Origin: CAYGZM01 sp964354365
GTDB lineage: Bacteria; Planctomycetota; Phycisphaerae; Sedimentisphaerales; Anaerobacaceae
DNA: 15,260 bases
NCBI GenBank assembly: GCA_964354365.1
Contig: CAYGZM010000091.1
Location: 1 to 15,260, forward strand
Reading direction: 5' to 3'
Each line of letters opens with the position of its first letter. Within the stretch, counting starts at the first letter, position 1. A model generated the notes under the pieces. The model was not told where the DNA came from. It saw only the letters and a program-made list of their open reading frames with translations, and ran no database searches. This document shows positions 1 through 7,078 of the stretch, piece by piece. The translations under genes and the position numbers were made by a program.

Positions 1-1
1 A

Positions 2-133
2 CGGCATCCCAAGACTACACCGATCCGAGGCGTGACGGTCAACGGCCAGGATTACCTGGACTTCGACCCGGGTAGGGAAGTCGTGATGTTGCATGACTTG
101 ATGGGAAATGTGAGTGTCGAGGTCAGATACTAA
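2..133 (+). CDS. 3' end of an unidentified protein, possibly a carbohydrate-active enzyme
   Basis: An open frame runs in from the left edge and stops at TAA 131-133, giving 43 residues. The readable part contains GVTVNGQDYLDFDPGREVV and ends in VSVEVRY. An alternating 'VTVNG..Y.DFDP' strand followed by a short terminal beta strand is common at the C-terminal beta-sandwich end of large secreted glycoside hydrolases. That resemblance is from memory of the pattern, and the piece is too short to assign a family. It lies 67 bases upstream of the GH43 gene on the same strand, so the two could be co-transcribed. The catalytic part, if there is one, is outside the window. Confidence 0.5.
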   Translation, partial: RHPKTTPIRGVTVNGQDYLDFDPGREVVMLHDLMGNVSVEVRY

Positions 134-200
134 ACGTAGCTGCCTTCGTCCCATCGGGCACAATGCTGATTTTTGCGCCGGGAAAACACCGATGCCATGA

Positions 201-1040
201 GTGCATAAAAATGGTATTTTAACGGATCAGCATTCAAGGTATCCCCTGCGCGACACCAGCGTTTGCCTCGGACCTGACGGCACGTATTATCTCACGGGCA
301 CCACCGGCCATCCGACTTGGTGGAAAACAAATCAAGGTATCCGCATGTGGAAATCCAACGATATGAGAACGTGGGAGCCGATGGGGCTTGTCTGGTCGTT
401 TGAAAATGACATGACTTGGCAAAGGAAGCAGGGAGAGAATCAGGCTATCTGGGCGCCGGAGATTCACTACTTCGACAAAACATTCTGGCTCGCCTACTGC
501 GTGAACTACCGTGGTACCGGCATATTGAAGAGCTCCACCGGTAAACCAGAGGGACCCTATGTTGATATCAAACCCGACGGCCCGCTTACCGACGAGATAG
601 ATGCCTCACTCTTCCGAGATGATGACGGCAAGGTGTACTTCGTCTATCAAAACGGCAAGATCGCGCGCATGAAAGACGATATGAGCGGTTTGGCCGAGGA
701 GCCCAAGTTCCTGAAACCGGCCAATGCCGGCCACGTTGGCTTTGAGGGGGCGTTCATCTTCAAGAGTAACAGCCGCTATTACCTGTCTTGTGCGGACTTC
801 ATCGATGGCTGCTACCACTGCTATGTCGCCAGTTCAAAGTATCTCTACGGTCCCTACGCAGACCGCTACCTGGCGGTCCCGCATGGCGGGCACAATATGT
901 TCTTCAAGGACGCGAAGGGACAGTGGTGGAGCACGTTCTTCGGCAACGACGGAGATGCCCCGTTCAAGGAAAGGCCCGGCCTCCAGCGAATTGAGTTCGG
1001 CGACGATGGTGAACCTCGTCCTTTGGTGACCACACTGTAG
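201..1040 (+). CDS. Glycoside hydrolase family 43-type five-bladed beta-propeller enzyme
   Basis: Probable inverting glycosidase of the GH43 clan (arabinofuranosidase, xylosidase or related exo-activity), 279 aa. The family's three acidic residues are visible: base Asp18 in LRDTSVCLGPDGTYYLTGT, pKa-modulating Asp134 in EIDASLFRDDDGKVYF, and acid Glu182 in GFEGAFIFK. WAPE at 84-87 and the central His231 in GGHNMFF are also typical. No accessory domain follows the propeller. The GTG start at 201 is directly preceded by an in-frame TGA (198-200), has no good Shine-Dalgarno and gives no signal peptide. The propeller therefore begins almost at residue 1. Either the enzyme is intracellular, or the 5' part carrying the leader was lost or frameshifted. 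The family is well supported; substrate and true start are not. Confidence 0.85.
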   Translation: MHKNGILTDQHSRYPLRDTSVCLGPDGTYYLTGTTGHPTWWKTNQGIRMWKSNDMRTWEPMGLVWSFENDMTWQRKQGENQAIWAPEIHYFDKTFWLAYCVNYRGTGILKSSTGKPEGPYVDIKPDGPLTDEIDASLFRDDDGKVYFVYQNGKIARMKDDMSGLAEEPKFLKPANAGHVGFEGAFIFKSNSRYYLSCADFIDGCYHCYVASSKYLYGPYADRYLAVPHGGHNMFFKDAKGQWWSTFFGNDGDAPFKERPGLQRIEFGDDGEPRPLVTTL

Positions 1041-1662
1041 GCCACCTATCAAGACTTGAACAGGCCGGTACTCCCAGCCTTTTGAAGTCGGCGCGCAACG
1101 CAAAACGTCTTTCAGTGGCGTGCTTGCCGCTGAGTTTTCGGGCTCCAAGGGTAAGTGTTGCAGCAAAGAGCGGTGCACGTTCATTTCTTGAAACCGGTCA
1201 TTGAAGCCGTTGCACAATTTTCCGCTTTTTCATAACCAACGGCCAATACGGCACTTATGGCATGGGCATTCTTGGTGAATTGGCAGATAAGGGGTTGCGG
1301 GGTTGTAGCTGGGTTGTACGGATTTGATGACAAGAAGAGGCCACGTCGAAGACTGAAAAGAAGGGCTGCAAGCCTTGAGGGCCATTGTATTGTGGATTCT
1401 GCGAACAGCTTGAAACTTGAGCAGAACCCTGCGGCTCGGCGGAAACCGGCCCTGCTGGGTCTGGAATCAAAGGAAAAGGGTAAGTGTTGACTTCTGCGGC
1501 GCAGCGAGGCAAAATAGTCTTTTTGCGGGCAGGACTTGGTGTCCAATACAGGCTGGCAGCGGGCCTCGCTCGGCAGGGGCTTCACCAATGCTCCGGAATC
1601 GCACCAGCAGTCTTGCCATAGTTTGCCTGCGATCTCTGTTTGTGGAATATCGTGATAATTGG
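1041..1662. other. Gene-free stretch between GH43 and the rho fragment
   Basis: About 620 bases in which I find no convincing gene. Open frames on both strands have low-complexity, non-conserved translations. It holds one copy of a 29-bp direct repeat (1190-1218), an overlapping imperfect hairpin (GCCGTTG 1206-1212 pairing with CAACGGC 1237-1243, 24-base loop), and two exact copies of the 14-mer aagggtaagtgttg (1147-1160 and 1476-1489). The scattered small repeats and the gene fragment that follows suggest a rearranged intergenic region. Confidence 0.5.
1190..1218 (+). repeat. 29-bp imperfect direct repeat, left copy
   Basis: Pairs with 7050-7078 in the same orientation, 25 of 29 bases identical. 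The conserved parts are tcattgaa, ccgttg and acaat. Both copies are followed by a CCGC element and a T5 run. This copy lies between the GH43 gene and the rho fragment. It could be an attachment-site remnant, a dispersed intergenic repeat or a shared regulatory motif. Confidence 0.45.
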
Positions 1663-1959
1663 AGAGGTTCTCGAATGGACCAGTCGATCTTTGAGGAGTT
1701 CAAGGGAACAGGCAACAGCGAGCTTGTCGTCGAACGCTCCCTGGCCGAGGCGAGAATCTTCCCGGCTATCGACATCTCGGCCAGCGGCACACGAAAAGAG
1801 GCCAAGCTCTACAATGAGCGGCATACCCGCGGGATGGCCACGTTCCGCCGCGTCCTCTCCGGCTACGGTACACGCGAGGCCATCGAGCTCCCCCACAAGC
1901 TGCTGGCTGAGTACTCCACCAACGCCGAGTTCCTCGAAAGTATGTCGCCCGGGAGCTAA
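1663..1959 (+). pseudogene. rho: C-terminal fragment of transcription termination factor Rho
   Basis: The translation from GSRMDQSIFEEFKGTGNSEL through ARIFPAIDISASGTRKEAKL to STNAEFLESM matches the extreme C-terminal part of Rho, a hexameric RNA-dependent ATPase helicase. The GSRMD..IFEEFKGTGN..L...RIFPAID...SGTRKE pattern is diagnostic. Only about the last 98 of roughly 420 residues remain. The RNA-binding cold-shock-like domain and the Walker A/B motifs are absent, and nothing upstream in this frame resembles Rho. Recognisable homology starts at Gly 1666. An ATG at 1675 lies 7 bases after a ggagagg (1661-1667), so a 94-aa peptide could be translated, but it could not act as Rho. A short duplicated or transferred piece is the simplest view. 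The stop at 1957 lies just before the peptidase gene. Confidence 0.82.
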
Positions 1960-1974
1960 CTGTTGCGGATAGCC

Positions 1975-4506
1975 ATGAGGATTTTCTCTCGCCTGATAGC
2001 TGTTGTCGTTACTGCTGCATTTGCGCCGTTGTCCTTCGGTACTCAAGTGGCAGCCGGAGGAACGCGTTCGGATTATGACCGTGCCCTAAATCTGGGCAAA
2101 ACGACAGCCAACAGAGTATTCAAGCAGAGTATCACCCCCGAATGGTTCCCTGATAATGCCAGCTTCTGGTACCGCGTAGACCTGCCTGGGGGCAAACACT
2201 GCTTTAAGCTCGTCGATGCCGAAACCGGCGCACGCGGGCTGGCTTTCGACCACGAACGTCTTGCCGCTGCGCTCGCCCAGACTGCCGGCGAGCAGATTCC
2301 CGCCGACAGACTCCCTATCGACAGGCTAAGATTCAGCCAGGACGGCTGCGAGTTGTCCTTTACCTTTCAGGCCAAACGATGGAAGTGCGATCTGAGCATC
2401 TACAAGGTCGAAGAGCTTTCGAAGGCCGAGCAGCCGAGTTCTCTGGCTTCATCCCGCCGCGGACCCCGCCGCAGCACAAGGACCGGCGAAGAAACCTCAA
2501 TCACATTCATCAACCGTCTCGAAATCGGCGTAGAGTTGTACTGGCTCGACTCTGAAGGCTGGCGACAACACTACGCCGCCATCGACGCCGGCCAGCAGCA
2601 CCAGCAGCACACATACGCCGGCCACGTGTGGCAGATAACCGATGAAGATGGAAAACGCTTGGCGATATTCGTGGCCACCGAAGACCCGGCCGACGCCGTT
2701 ATAGACGGTAATTCTATTGGCGAAGATCCCACAGACGAAGAACCTGGCAGACCAGAGGACCGCGGCAGGTCTCCCGACGGCAAGTGGCGTGCATTCATCA
2801 AAGACCACAATTTCTACCTCCAGAATCTTGAGAACAACGAAGAAAAAGCCCTCACCAGCGACGGCACAGAAGAAGATGAGTATTCACAGCCCGTTCACTG
2901 GTCGCCGGACTCCAAGAAGCTCGTCGTGTTGCGAACGAGGAAGGGAGATGACAGGCAGGTCTATCTCATCGAATCCTCCCCGGCGGACCAGCTCCAGCCG
3001 AAACTCCACTCGCTCTCGTACCCAAAACCTGGAGACCGCATCCCAGTCTCCAGGCCCTGCCTGTTCAACGTCGTTGATGGCCGCTGGATTTCCGTCTCCG
3101 ACGAGCTGTTCCCGAATCCTTGGGACATTTCCGATATTCGCTGGTCGCCGGACTCAAGCCGGTTCACATTTCTCTATAACCAGCGCGGCCACCAAGTGCT
3201 ACGTGTTATCAGCGTCGACGCCGGCACCGGCAGGGCGCGGGCCATCATCGACGAACACAGCAACACATTCATCGACTACACAGGCAAGCTGTTCAGCCAC
3301 TATCTCCACGCAACCAACGAAATCATCTGGGCATCCGAACGCGACGGCTGGAATCACCTCTACCTTTACGATGCAAAGACCGGCAACGTGAAGAACCAAA
3401 TCACCAAAGGTCTTTGGGCCGTGCGCGGCGTCGAAAGTGTCGACGAAGACAGCAGACAAATCTGGTTCCGCGCAGGCGGTATCCGCCCGGGCCAGGACCC
3501 GTACTACGTGCACTTCTGTCGTGTTGATTTTGATGGCTCCAACCGCGTCATCCTGACCGAAGGCAACGGCACGCACCAGATCGATTTCTCGCCGGACCGT
3601 CGATTCATCCTGGACCAATGGTCCCGAGTTGACCTGCCGCCCGTCAGCGAACTGCGAGACGCCAACGACGGCAAGCTTATCTGCGAGCTCGAACGAGCCG
3701 ATTGGAGCGAGCTATTGGAAACTGGCTGGCGCCCGCCCGAGCCGTTTGTCGCAAAAGGCCGCGACGGCAAAACGGACATCTACGGCATTATCATCCGCCC
3801 AGGCAACTTCGACCCGACCCACAAATATCCCGTTATTGAGGAAATTTACGCCGGGCCGCAGGGGGCATTTGTGCCCAAGTCCTTCGGACTGCAGATTCGC
3901 CAGCACGCCATTGCGGAGCTTGGCTTTATTGTCGTGCAGATTGACGGCATGGGCACTTCCTACCGCTCAAAGTCCTTTCACGACGTCTGCTGGAAGAATC
4001 TCAGCGACTCCGGTTTTCCCGACCGTATTCTCTGGATGAAAGCAGCCGCGGAGAAATACCCCTATGTAGATACCACTCGGATTGGCGTCTACGGTGGCTC
4101 AGCGGGAGGGCAAAGTGCCCTGCGCGCGCTCTTGGCCCACGGCGACTTCTACAAAGTCGCCGTCGCCGACTGCGGCTGCCACGACAATCGAATGGACAAA
4201 CTCTGGTGGAACGAGCTTTGGATGGGCTGGCCCATCGGCCCACACTACGAGGAGCAATCCAATGTAACCCAGGCCCACAGACTCACCGGCAAGCTGCTGC
4301 TGACCGTAGGCGAGCTGGACAGGAACGTTGACCCTTCATCCACGATGCAGGTCGTCGATGCGCTAATCAAGGCCGATAAGGATTTCGACCTGCTCATAGT
4401 TCCAGGGCGGGGACACGGAGTCGGCGAGACACCTTACGCTAGCCGGCGACGAATGGATTTCTTCGTCCGACACCTGCTCGGCGTCGAGCCGAGAAGCCAA
4501 CCGTGA
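1975..4506 (+). CDS. Secreted S9-family (DPP-IV-like) peptidase with an inserted VHL-beta domain
   Basis: Serine exopeptidase of the prolyl oligopeptidase clan, 843 aa, expected to release N-terminal dipeptides outside the cytoplasm. The N-terminus MRIFSRLIAVVVTAAFAPLS is a signal peptide. Residues about 175-246 (FINRLEIGVELYWLDSEGW, then HTYAGHVWQITDEDGKRL) resemble the VHL beta domain. Residues about 260-560 form the propeller, with repeated WSPDS/FSPD turns (near 308, 389 and 536) and ASERDGWNHLYLYD. The C-terminal alpha/beta-hydrolase domain carries the triad Ser709 (YGGSAGG), Asp782 (GELDRNVDP) and His814 (GRGHGVG). I chose ATG 1975 because the signal peptide begins there; an in-frame TTG at 1963 adds four residues. 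No strong ribosome site is seen for either. The gene starts 15 bases after the rho fragment. Enzyme class is well supported; the substrate is unknown. Confidence 0.92.
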   Translation: MRIFSRLIAVVVTAAFAPLSFGTQVAAGGTRSDYDRALNLGKTTANRVFKQSITPEWFPDNASFWYRVDLPGGKHCFKLVDAETGARGLAFDHERLAAALAQTAGEQIPADRLPIDRLRFSQDGCELSFTFQAKRWKCDLSIYKVEELSKAEQPSSLASSRRGPRRSTRTGEETSITFINRLEIGVELYWLDSEGWRQHYAAIDAGQQHQQHTYAGHVWQITDEDGKRLAIFVATEDPADAVIDGNSIGEDPTDEEPGRPEDRGRSPDGKWRAFIKDHNFYLQNLENNEEKALTSDGTEEDEYSQPVHWSPDSKKLVVLRTRKGDDRQVYLIESSPADQLQPKLHSLSYPKPGDRIPVSRPCLFNVVDGRWISVSDELFPNPWDISDIRWSPDSSRFTFLYNQRGHQVLRVISVDAGTGRARAIIDEHSNTFIDYTGKLFSHYLHATNEIIWASERDGWNHLYLYDAKTGNVKNQITKGLWAVRGVESVDEDSRQIWFRAGGIRPGQDPYYVHFCRVDFDGSNRVILTEGNGTHQIDFSPDRRFILDQWSRVDLPPVSELRDANDGKLICELERADWSELLETGWRPPEPFVAKGRDGKTDIYGIIIRPGNFDPTHKYPVIEEIYAGPQGAFVPKSFGLQIRQHAIAELGFIVVQIDGMGTSYRSKSFHDVCWKNLSDSGFPDRILWMKAAAEKYPYVDTTRIGVYGGSAGGQSALRALLAHGDFYKVAVADCGCHDNRMDKLWWNELWMGWPIGPHYEEQSNVTQAHRLTGKLLLTVGELDRNVDPSSTMQVVDALIKADKDFDLLIVPGRGHGVGETPYASRRRMDFFVRHLLGVEPRSQP

Positions 4507-4515
4507 ATAGGACAC

Positions 4516-4698
4516 CCAAGAGAACAGCCAGTAATCAACAAGCCACTGCAGATCAGCGAAATCCAGGTCTTCGTCGTCGTCAAGATCGGCACTGAGCCAG
4601 TAATTGGCTGGATAAACTGATTGGCGAGTGATGTCAAGAGCAGGCGTCTGGTGATACCTGGCGATAGCGATGACTGTATGTGTAAAATAGACAAAAAG
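4516..4698 (-). pseudogene. Remnant of a dockerin-like calcium-binding C-terminus
   Basis: Read on the minus strand, the frame after TGA (4699-4701) has no start codon. Between 4608 and 4516 it encodes ANYWLSADLDDDEDLDFADL followed by QWLVDYWLFSW. This is the Asp-rich loop plus 'ADL..LV.YWL' pattern of dockerin type I/EF-hand repeats found at the C-termini of many planctomycete secreted proteins. No protein body precedes it, and the frame runs on into the antisense of the peptidase gene instead of stopping, so it is a broken gene end. The rest of the roughly 330-base gap between the peptidase and the aldo/keto reductase shows nothing else. The match is visual and short. Confidence 0.5.
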
Positions 4699-4835
4699 TC
4701 AACAAATTCAAATTCCAAATGCTTGCAAGGCCACGTTTTCTATACATTTTCTCCACTGTGTCTGTAGATTCAAACATGTCGTTTTTGGCTTTGGCAGGAT
4801 TTAGGACATAAGGCAGAAAATGCGGTAACCGCCTT

Positions 4836-5801
4836 TTATAACATGTGTTTTTCCAGCGCCTTGCGTTCCTCTTCGTTAAGCGGTTGCTTGTCACGGGCAG
4901 CCGCCACGTTGGTTTGGAGATGTTCGAGTGAGCCCATGCCAACCACAGCCGCCGAAATCGGTAATCCAAGAGCGTAACGAATCAGCATCCCTGCATCGGC
5001 TTGGTGTGACGCTTCATCATGATTCGAGGCACCATCATTCTTAATTGGATTGCCAGTAGCCAGCGAGCCAAGGCCGCCACCAATTACCTTCATCGCCAGA
5101 ATCCCCATCTTCTTATCTATGGCAAGAGGAAGGACCAGTTCCCGATAAGAGCGACGCTTCATAGTGGGATTGAACGTCGTCAGGACCGTGTCGAAATCGA
5201 ACAACTTAATAGCGCGACGCATAGACTCAGGACTTTCGTGCCCTGTCACGCCGATGAACCGCGTGACCTTTTCGTCACGCAGTTTGTACAGGGCCTTTAA
5301 GACGCCATCCGGCTTGTCCCACTTCGCAAAGTCCTCGCTTGCACCAATGCCATGTATTTGCAGAAGGTCTAAATGGTCCGTGCGCAGGCGATTGAGGCTG
5401 GCTTCGACATCCCGCATAGCCCCATCGTAGGAACGGTTGCCGGTCTTGGTAGCAAGAAAGACCACTTTGCGCCGGGTCACCAGCACTTCACCAAAGTTGC
5501 GCTCTGACTGGCCGTTGCCGTACGCTGGCGCAGTGTCGAAGTAGTTAATGCCAGCATCAAGAGCGGCGTTTGCAAGCTGGGCAGGATGAAATTTTGCCGT
5601 CGGCGGGTCTTTCATAGTAGGAAAACCACCCAGAATCAAAACGCTTACCTCAACGCCCGTTTTTCCTAAAACGCGTTTTGGGATGGCCTGTTTATTTAGC
5701 TTTTGCTGTTCTTTGGATTTACCCCCGGACTTTGGTTGTACACACGATGTCCCTGTGGCGACCGCTGCGACCAGTGCTGCTATGAATTTTCGTCGATTCA
5801 C
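4836..5801 (-). CDS. Aldo/keto reductase with a twin-arginine/lipoprotein-type leader
   Basis: NAD(P)H-dependent carbonyl oxidoreductase of the AKR superfamily, 321 aa. The catalytic tetrad is intact: Asp89 and Tyr94 (YFDTAPAYGNGQSERNFGE), Lys119 (FLATKTG) and His150 (DLLQIHG). The leader MNRRKFIAALVAAVATGTSC has an RR-x-FI motif, a hydrophobic stretch and Cys20 in a lipobox-like position (GTSC, not a perfect lipobox). The mature enzyme is probably exported folded with its cofactor and may be lipid-anchored. I start at GTG 5801 because aaggaga (5808-5814) lies 6 bases upstream; a TTG at 5849 would add 16 residues in front of the leader. Its substrate cannot be read from sequence. It is a single gene, divergent from the peptidase, with the IS element upstream. 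Confidence 0.88.
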   Translation of the reverse strand: MNRRKFIAALVAAVATGTSCVQPKSGGKSKEQQKLNKQAIPKRVLGKTGVEVSVLILGGFPTMKDPPTAKFHPAQLANAALDAGINYFDTAPAYGNGQSERNFGEVLVTRRKVVFLATKTGNRSYDGAMRDVEASLNRLRTDHLDLLQIHGIGASEDFAKWDKPDGVLKALYKLRDEKVTRFIGVTGHESPESMRRAIKLFDFDTVLTTFNPTMKRRSYRELVLPLAIDKKMGILAMKVIGGGLGSLATGNPIKNDGASNHDEASHQADAGMLIRYALGLPISAAVVGMGSLEHLQTNVAAARDKQPLNEEERKALEKHML

Positions 5802-6141
5802 TTTTTGTCTCCTTAAGTTCTGTCTGCGTTCATTTGCACAAAACCTCAAGTAAAATCGTAGCTTACACTACTTGTTCACGCAATGTTCTTTATATAGACT
5901 CTGTTCACAAGTAAGAGGAGTATCTGGTTCTCTGTGCCATTGTTCAGTAGCCGATTAGTCGCTGAAGAATAAGCATATTTGCAGAATGACATCACAATGG
6001 TGGACATTTATTTTGATAAAACAAGTTCTGTAAACTGGTAACACTTTGCTTCGATAGCTTCTTTATCTTTCATATCGTTAACGGGTATATAATCCTGACA
6101 TATGTTAGGACGGTTAATCCGACTGCTGGTGGAAATGATAA
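5802..6141. other. AT-richer upstream region of the aldo/keto reductase, up to the IS
   Basis: About 340 bases without a gene. It should contain the promoter of the aldo/keto reductase gene. The most distinct structure is the partly symmetric motif at 5870-5912 (listed separately). A TATAAT at 6088-6093 on the + strand lacks a convincing -35 box and has no gene downstream except the insertion sequence, so I do not call it a promoter. The last three bases (TAA, 6139-6141) are the left copy of the IS target duplication. Confidence 0.4.
5870..5912. promoter_or_regulatory. Possible operator: repeated GTTCAC inside an ACTTGT/ACAAGT inverted repeat
   Basis: ACTTGT (5870-5875) and ACAAGT (5907-5912) form an outer inverted pair. 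GTTCAC occurs twice in the same orientation (5874-5879 and 5903-5908). An AT-rich TTTATATA lies between them. It sits about 70-110 bases upstream of the aldo/keto reductase start, where a regulator could act. Short repeats like this can arise by chance, and no regulator gene is adjacent. Confidence 0.25.
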
Positions 6142-6158
6142 GGCACTCTAACAAAACT
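6142..6158 (+). repeat. Left terminal inverted repeat of the IS5-family element
   Basis: 17 bases, perfect reverse complement of 7030-7046. The OrfB stop codon (CTA at 6148-6150 on the + strand) lies within it. Confidence 0.93.
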
Positions 6159-6953
6159 GTATAACTCGTCGCCAGCATATCAGAAAACAGCCGATGATTA
6201 GGAACGCTTGATGAATGTCATCACGTTTTTCGTACCGTACACGCAGTCGTCTTTGATTGAACAGCCAATCAAACGCTGCTTCGACCACGTAGCGGAACTT
6301 ACCAAGGCCGCTACCGTTTTGCGTATAGCGCTTGGCGATCAACGGCTTGGTCTTACGCTGACGCAGAGGTCTACGAATCTTCTCCTCGGCATCATAGGCG
6401 CGATCCGCCAGCACTTCGTCCGGACGCCTGCGCGGACGTCCGCGGGGCTGCTTAATGGGCGGAATTGCGTCCACCAAGGCAATGGCCATTTCAGAATCAT
6501 GAACATTGGCACCGGTGTGCTCAATAGCCAGCGGGGTACCTTGACCATCCACAATCAAATGACGCTTCGAGCCATTTTTGCCCCGATCCGTGGGATTCGG
6601 GCCTGTTTTAGCCCCCCAAAAAGGGCCCGGACCGAACAACTGTCCATCGCCGAAGTGGACCAGTCGATAGCCCCGGCCAAGCCCAACTGGTCCAGCAGGG
6701 TCTGCCAAATTTTCTGCCAGACACCGGCCACTTGCCAATCCCGCAAGCGACGCCAACACGTCATGCCGCTGCCACAGCCCATTTCCCGCGGCAGATACTC
6801 CCAGGGTGTGCCGCTCTTGAGAACAAACAGGATGCCCGTCAGGCAGGCGCGGTCGGACACGGGGGGACGACCCCCCTTGGGCTTGGGTGGCTCCGGCGGA
6901 ATGTGGGGTTTGATACGTTGCCATAGTTCGTCCGTGAGTAGTGGCTTAGCCAT
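6148..6953 (-). CDS. IS5-family DDE transposase OrfAB, joined by a -1 frameshift
   Basis: The fused product would be about 268 aa, a normal length for the group. After OrfA, the second frame supplies KTGPNPTDRGKNGSKRHLIV, the second Asp in VLADRAYDAEE, and the Glu in VVEAAFDWLFNQRRLRVRYE, completing the DDE triad. The junction lies at a homopolymer run, T5G6 on the coding strand (6612-6622), a plausible slippage site. Moving one base back joins the OrfA sequence to the OrfB sequence without loss. Programmed frameshifting is known in IS5 subgroups; a sequencing error or decay would look the same, but the intact ends and lack of other stops favour a functional element. Confidence 0.85.
6555..6953 (-). 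CDS. IS5-family transposase OrfA (N-terminal part)
   Basis: 132 aa if translation stays in frame. The start MAKPLLTDELWQRIKPHIPP, then GGRPPVSDRACLTGILFVLK and WEYLPREMGCGSGMTCWRRL, is the N-terminal DNA-binding region (DUF4096-like) of IS5-family transposases. The first catalytic Asp is in AMDSCSVRA near the end. ATG 6953 has a strong aaggagg (6962-6968) 8 bases upstream. The short frame alone lacks the rest of the catalytic core and may act as a regulator or DNA-binding product. The conserved protein continues in the -1 frame. Confidence 0.85.
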   Translation of the reverse strand: MAKPLLTDELWQRIKPHIPPEPPKPKGGRPPVSDRACLTGILFVLKSGTPWEYLPREMGCGSGMTCWRRLRDWQVAGVWQKIWQTLLDQLGLAGAIDWSTSAMDSCSVRALFGGLKQARIPRIGAKMARSVI

Positions 6954-7029
6954 GATAAGGTCCTCCTTAACATCAGGTTATGGCTTTCTTACCAAATGTT
7001 GCATCGGACAAACCGCTACTCAATCTTTA

Positions 7030-7046
7030 AGTTTTGTTAGAGTGCC
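7030..7046 (-). repeat. Right terminal inverted repeat of the IS5-family element
   Basis: 17 bases, perfect reverse complement of 6142-6158, upstream of the transposase start. It is followed by the right TAA target copy. Confidence 0.93.
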
Positions 7047-7049
7047 TAA

Positions 7050-7078
7050 GAAATCGTTCATTGAATCCGTTGTACAAT
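7050..7078 (+). repeat. 29-bp imperfect direct repeat, right copy
   Basis: Same orientation as 1190-1218, differing at four positions. It begins immediately after the IS target duplication and marks the left limit of the block holding the primase gene pair. Together the copies bracket 5.9 kb containing the rho fragment, peptidase, aldo/keto reductase and IS. Confidence 0.45.

Larger units (their letters stand above)
6142..7046 (-). mobile_element. Complete IS5-family insertion sequence, 905 bp
   Basis: The ends are 17-bp perfect terminal inverted repeats, ggcactctaacaaaact at 6142-6158 and its reverse complement at 7030-7046. A 3-bp target duplication TAA flanks it (6139-6141 and 7047-7049). 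The TNA-type duplication, the size and a two-frame DDE transposase fit the IS5 family, probably its IS427-like group with frameshift expression. The transposase stop codon lies inside the left repeat. The element looks intact and possibly active. It has landed directly beside the right copy of the 29-bp direct repeat. Confidence 0.93.

Noticed and set aside
1206..1243. Hairpin GCCGTTG/CAACGGC as a possible integron attC or terminator
   Set aside because: It lacks attC core consensus boxes and a following T-run, the loop is 24 bases, and the right direct-repeat copy does not conserve the pairing arm.
1147..1489. Two copies of aagggtaagtgttg as a CRISPR or tandem repeat
   Set aside because: Only two copies 329 bases apart, without regular spacing or further repeats.
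1181..1588. A 135-residue minus-strand open frame in the gap after GH43
   Set aside because: Serine/arginine/leucine-rich with no family resemblance and no clear ribosome site. It also crosses the direct repeat and hairpin, so it is more likely non-coding.
4822..4832. GCGGTAACCGC palindrome as a terminator of the aldo/keto reductase gene
   Set aside because: A 5-bp stem with essentially no loop and only a short T-run is too weak to call.
6088..6093. TATAAT as a + strand promoter -10 box
   Set aside because: No suitably spaced -35 box, and no + strand gene follows before the IS.
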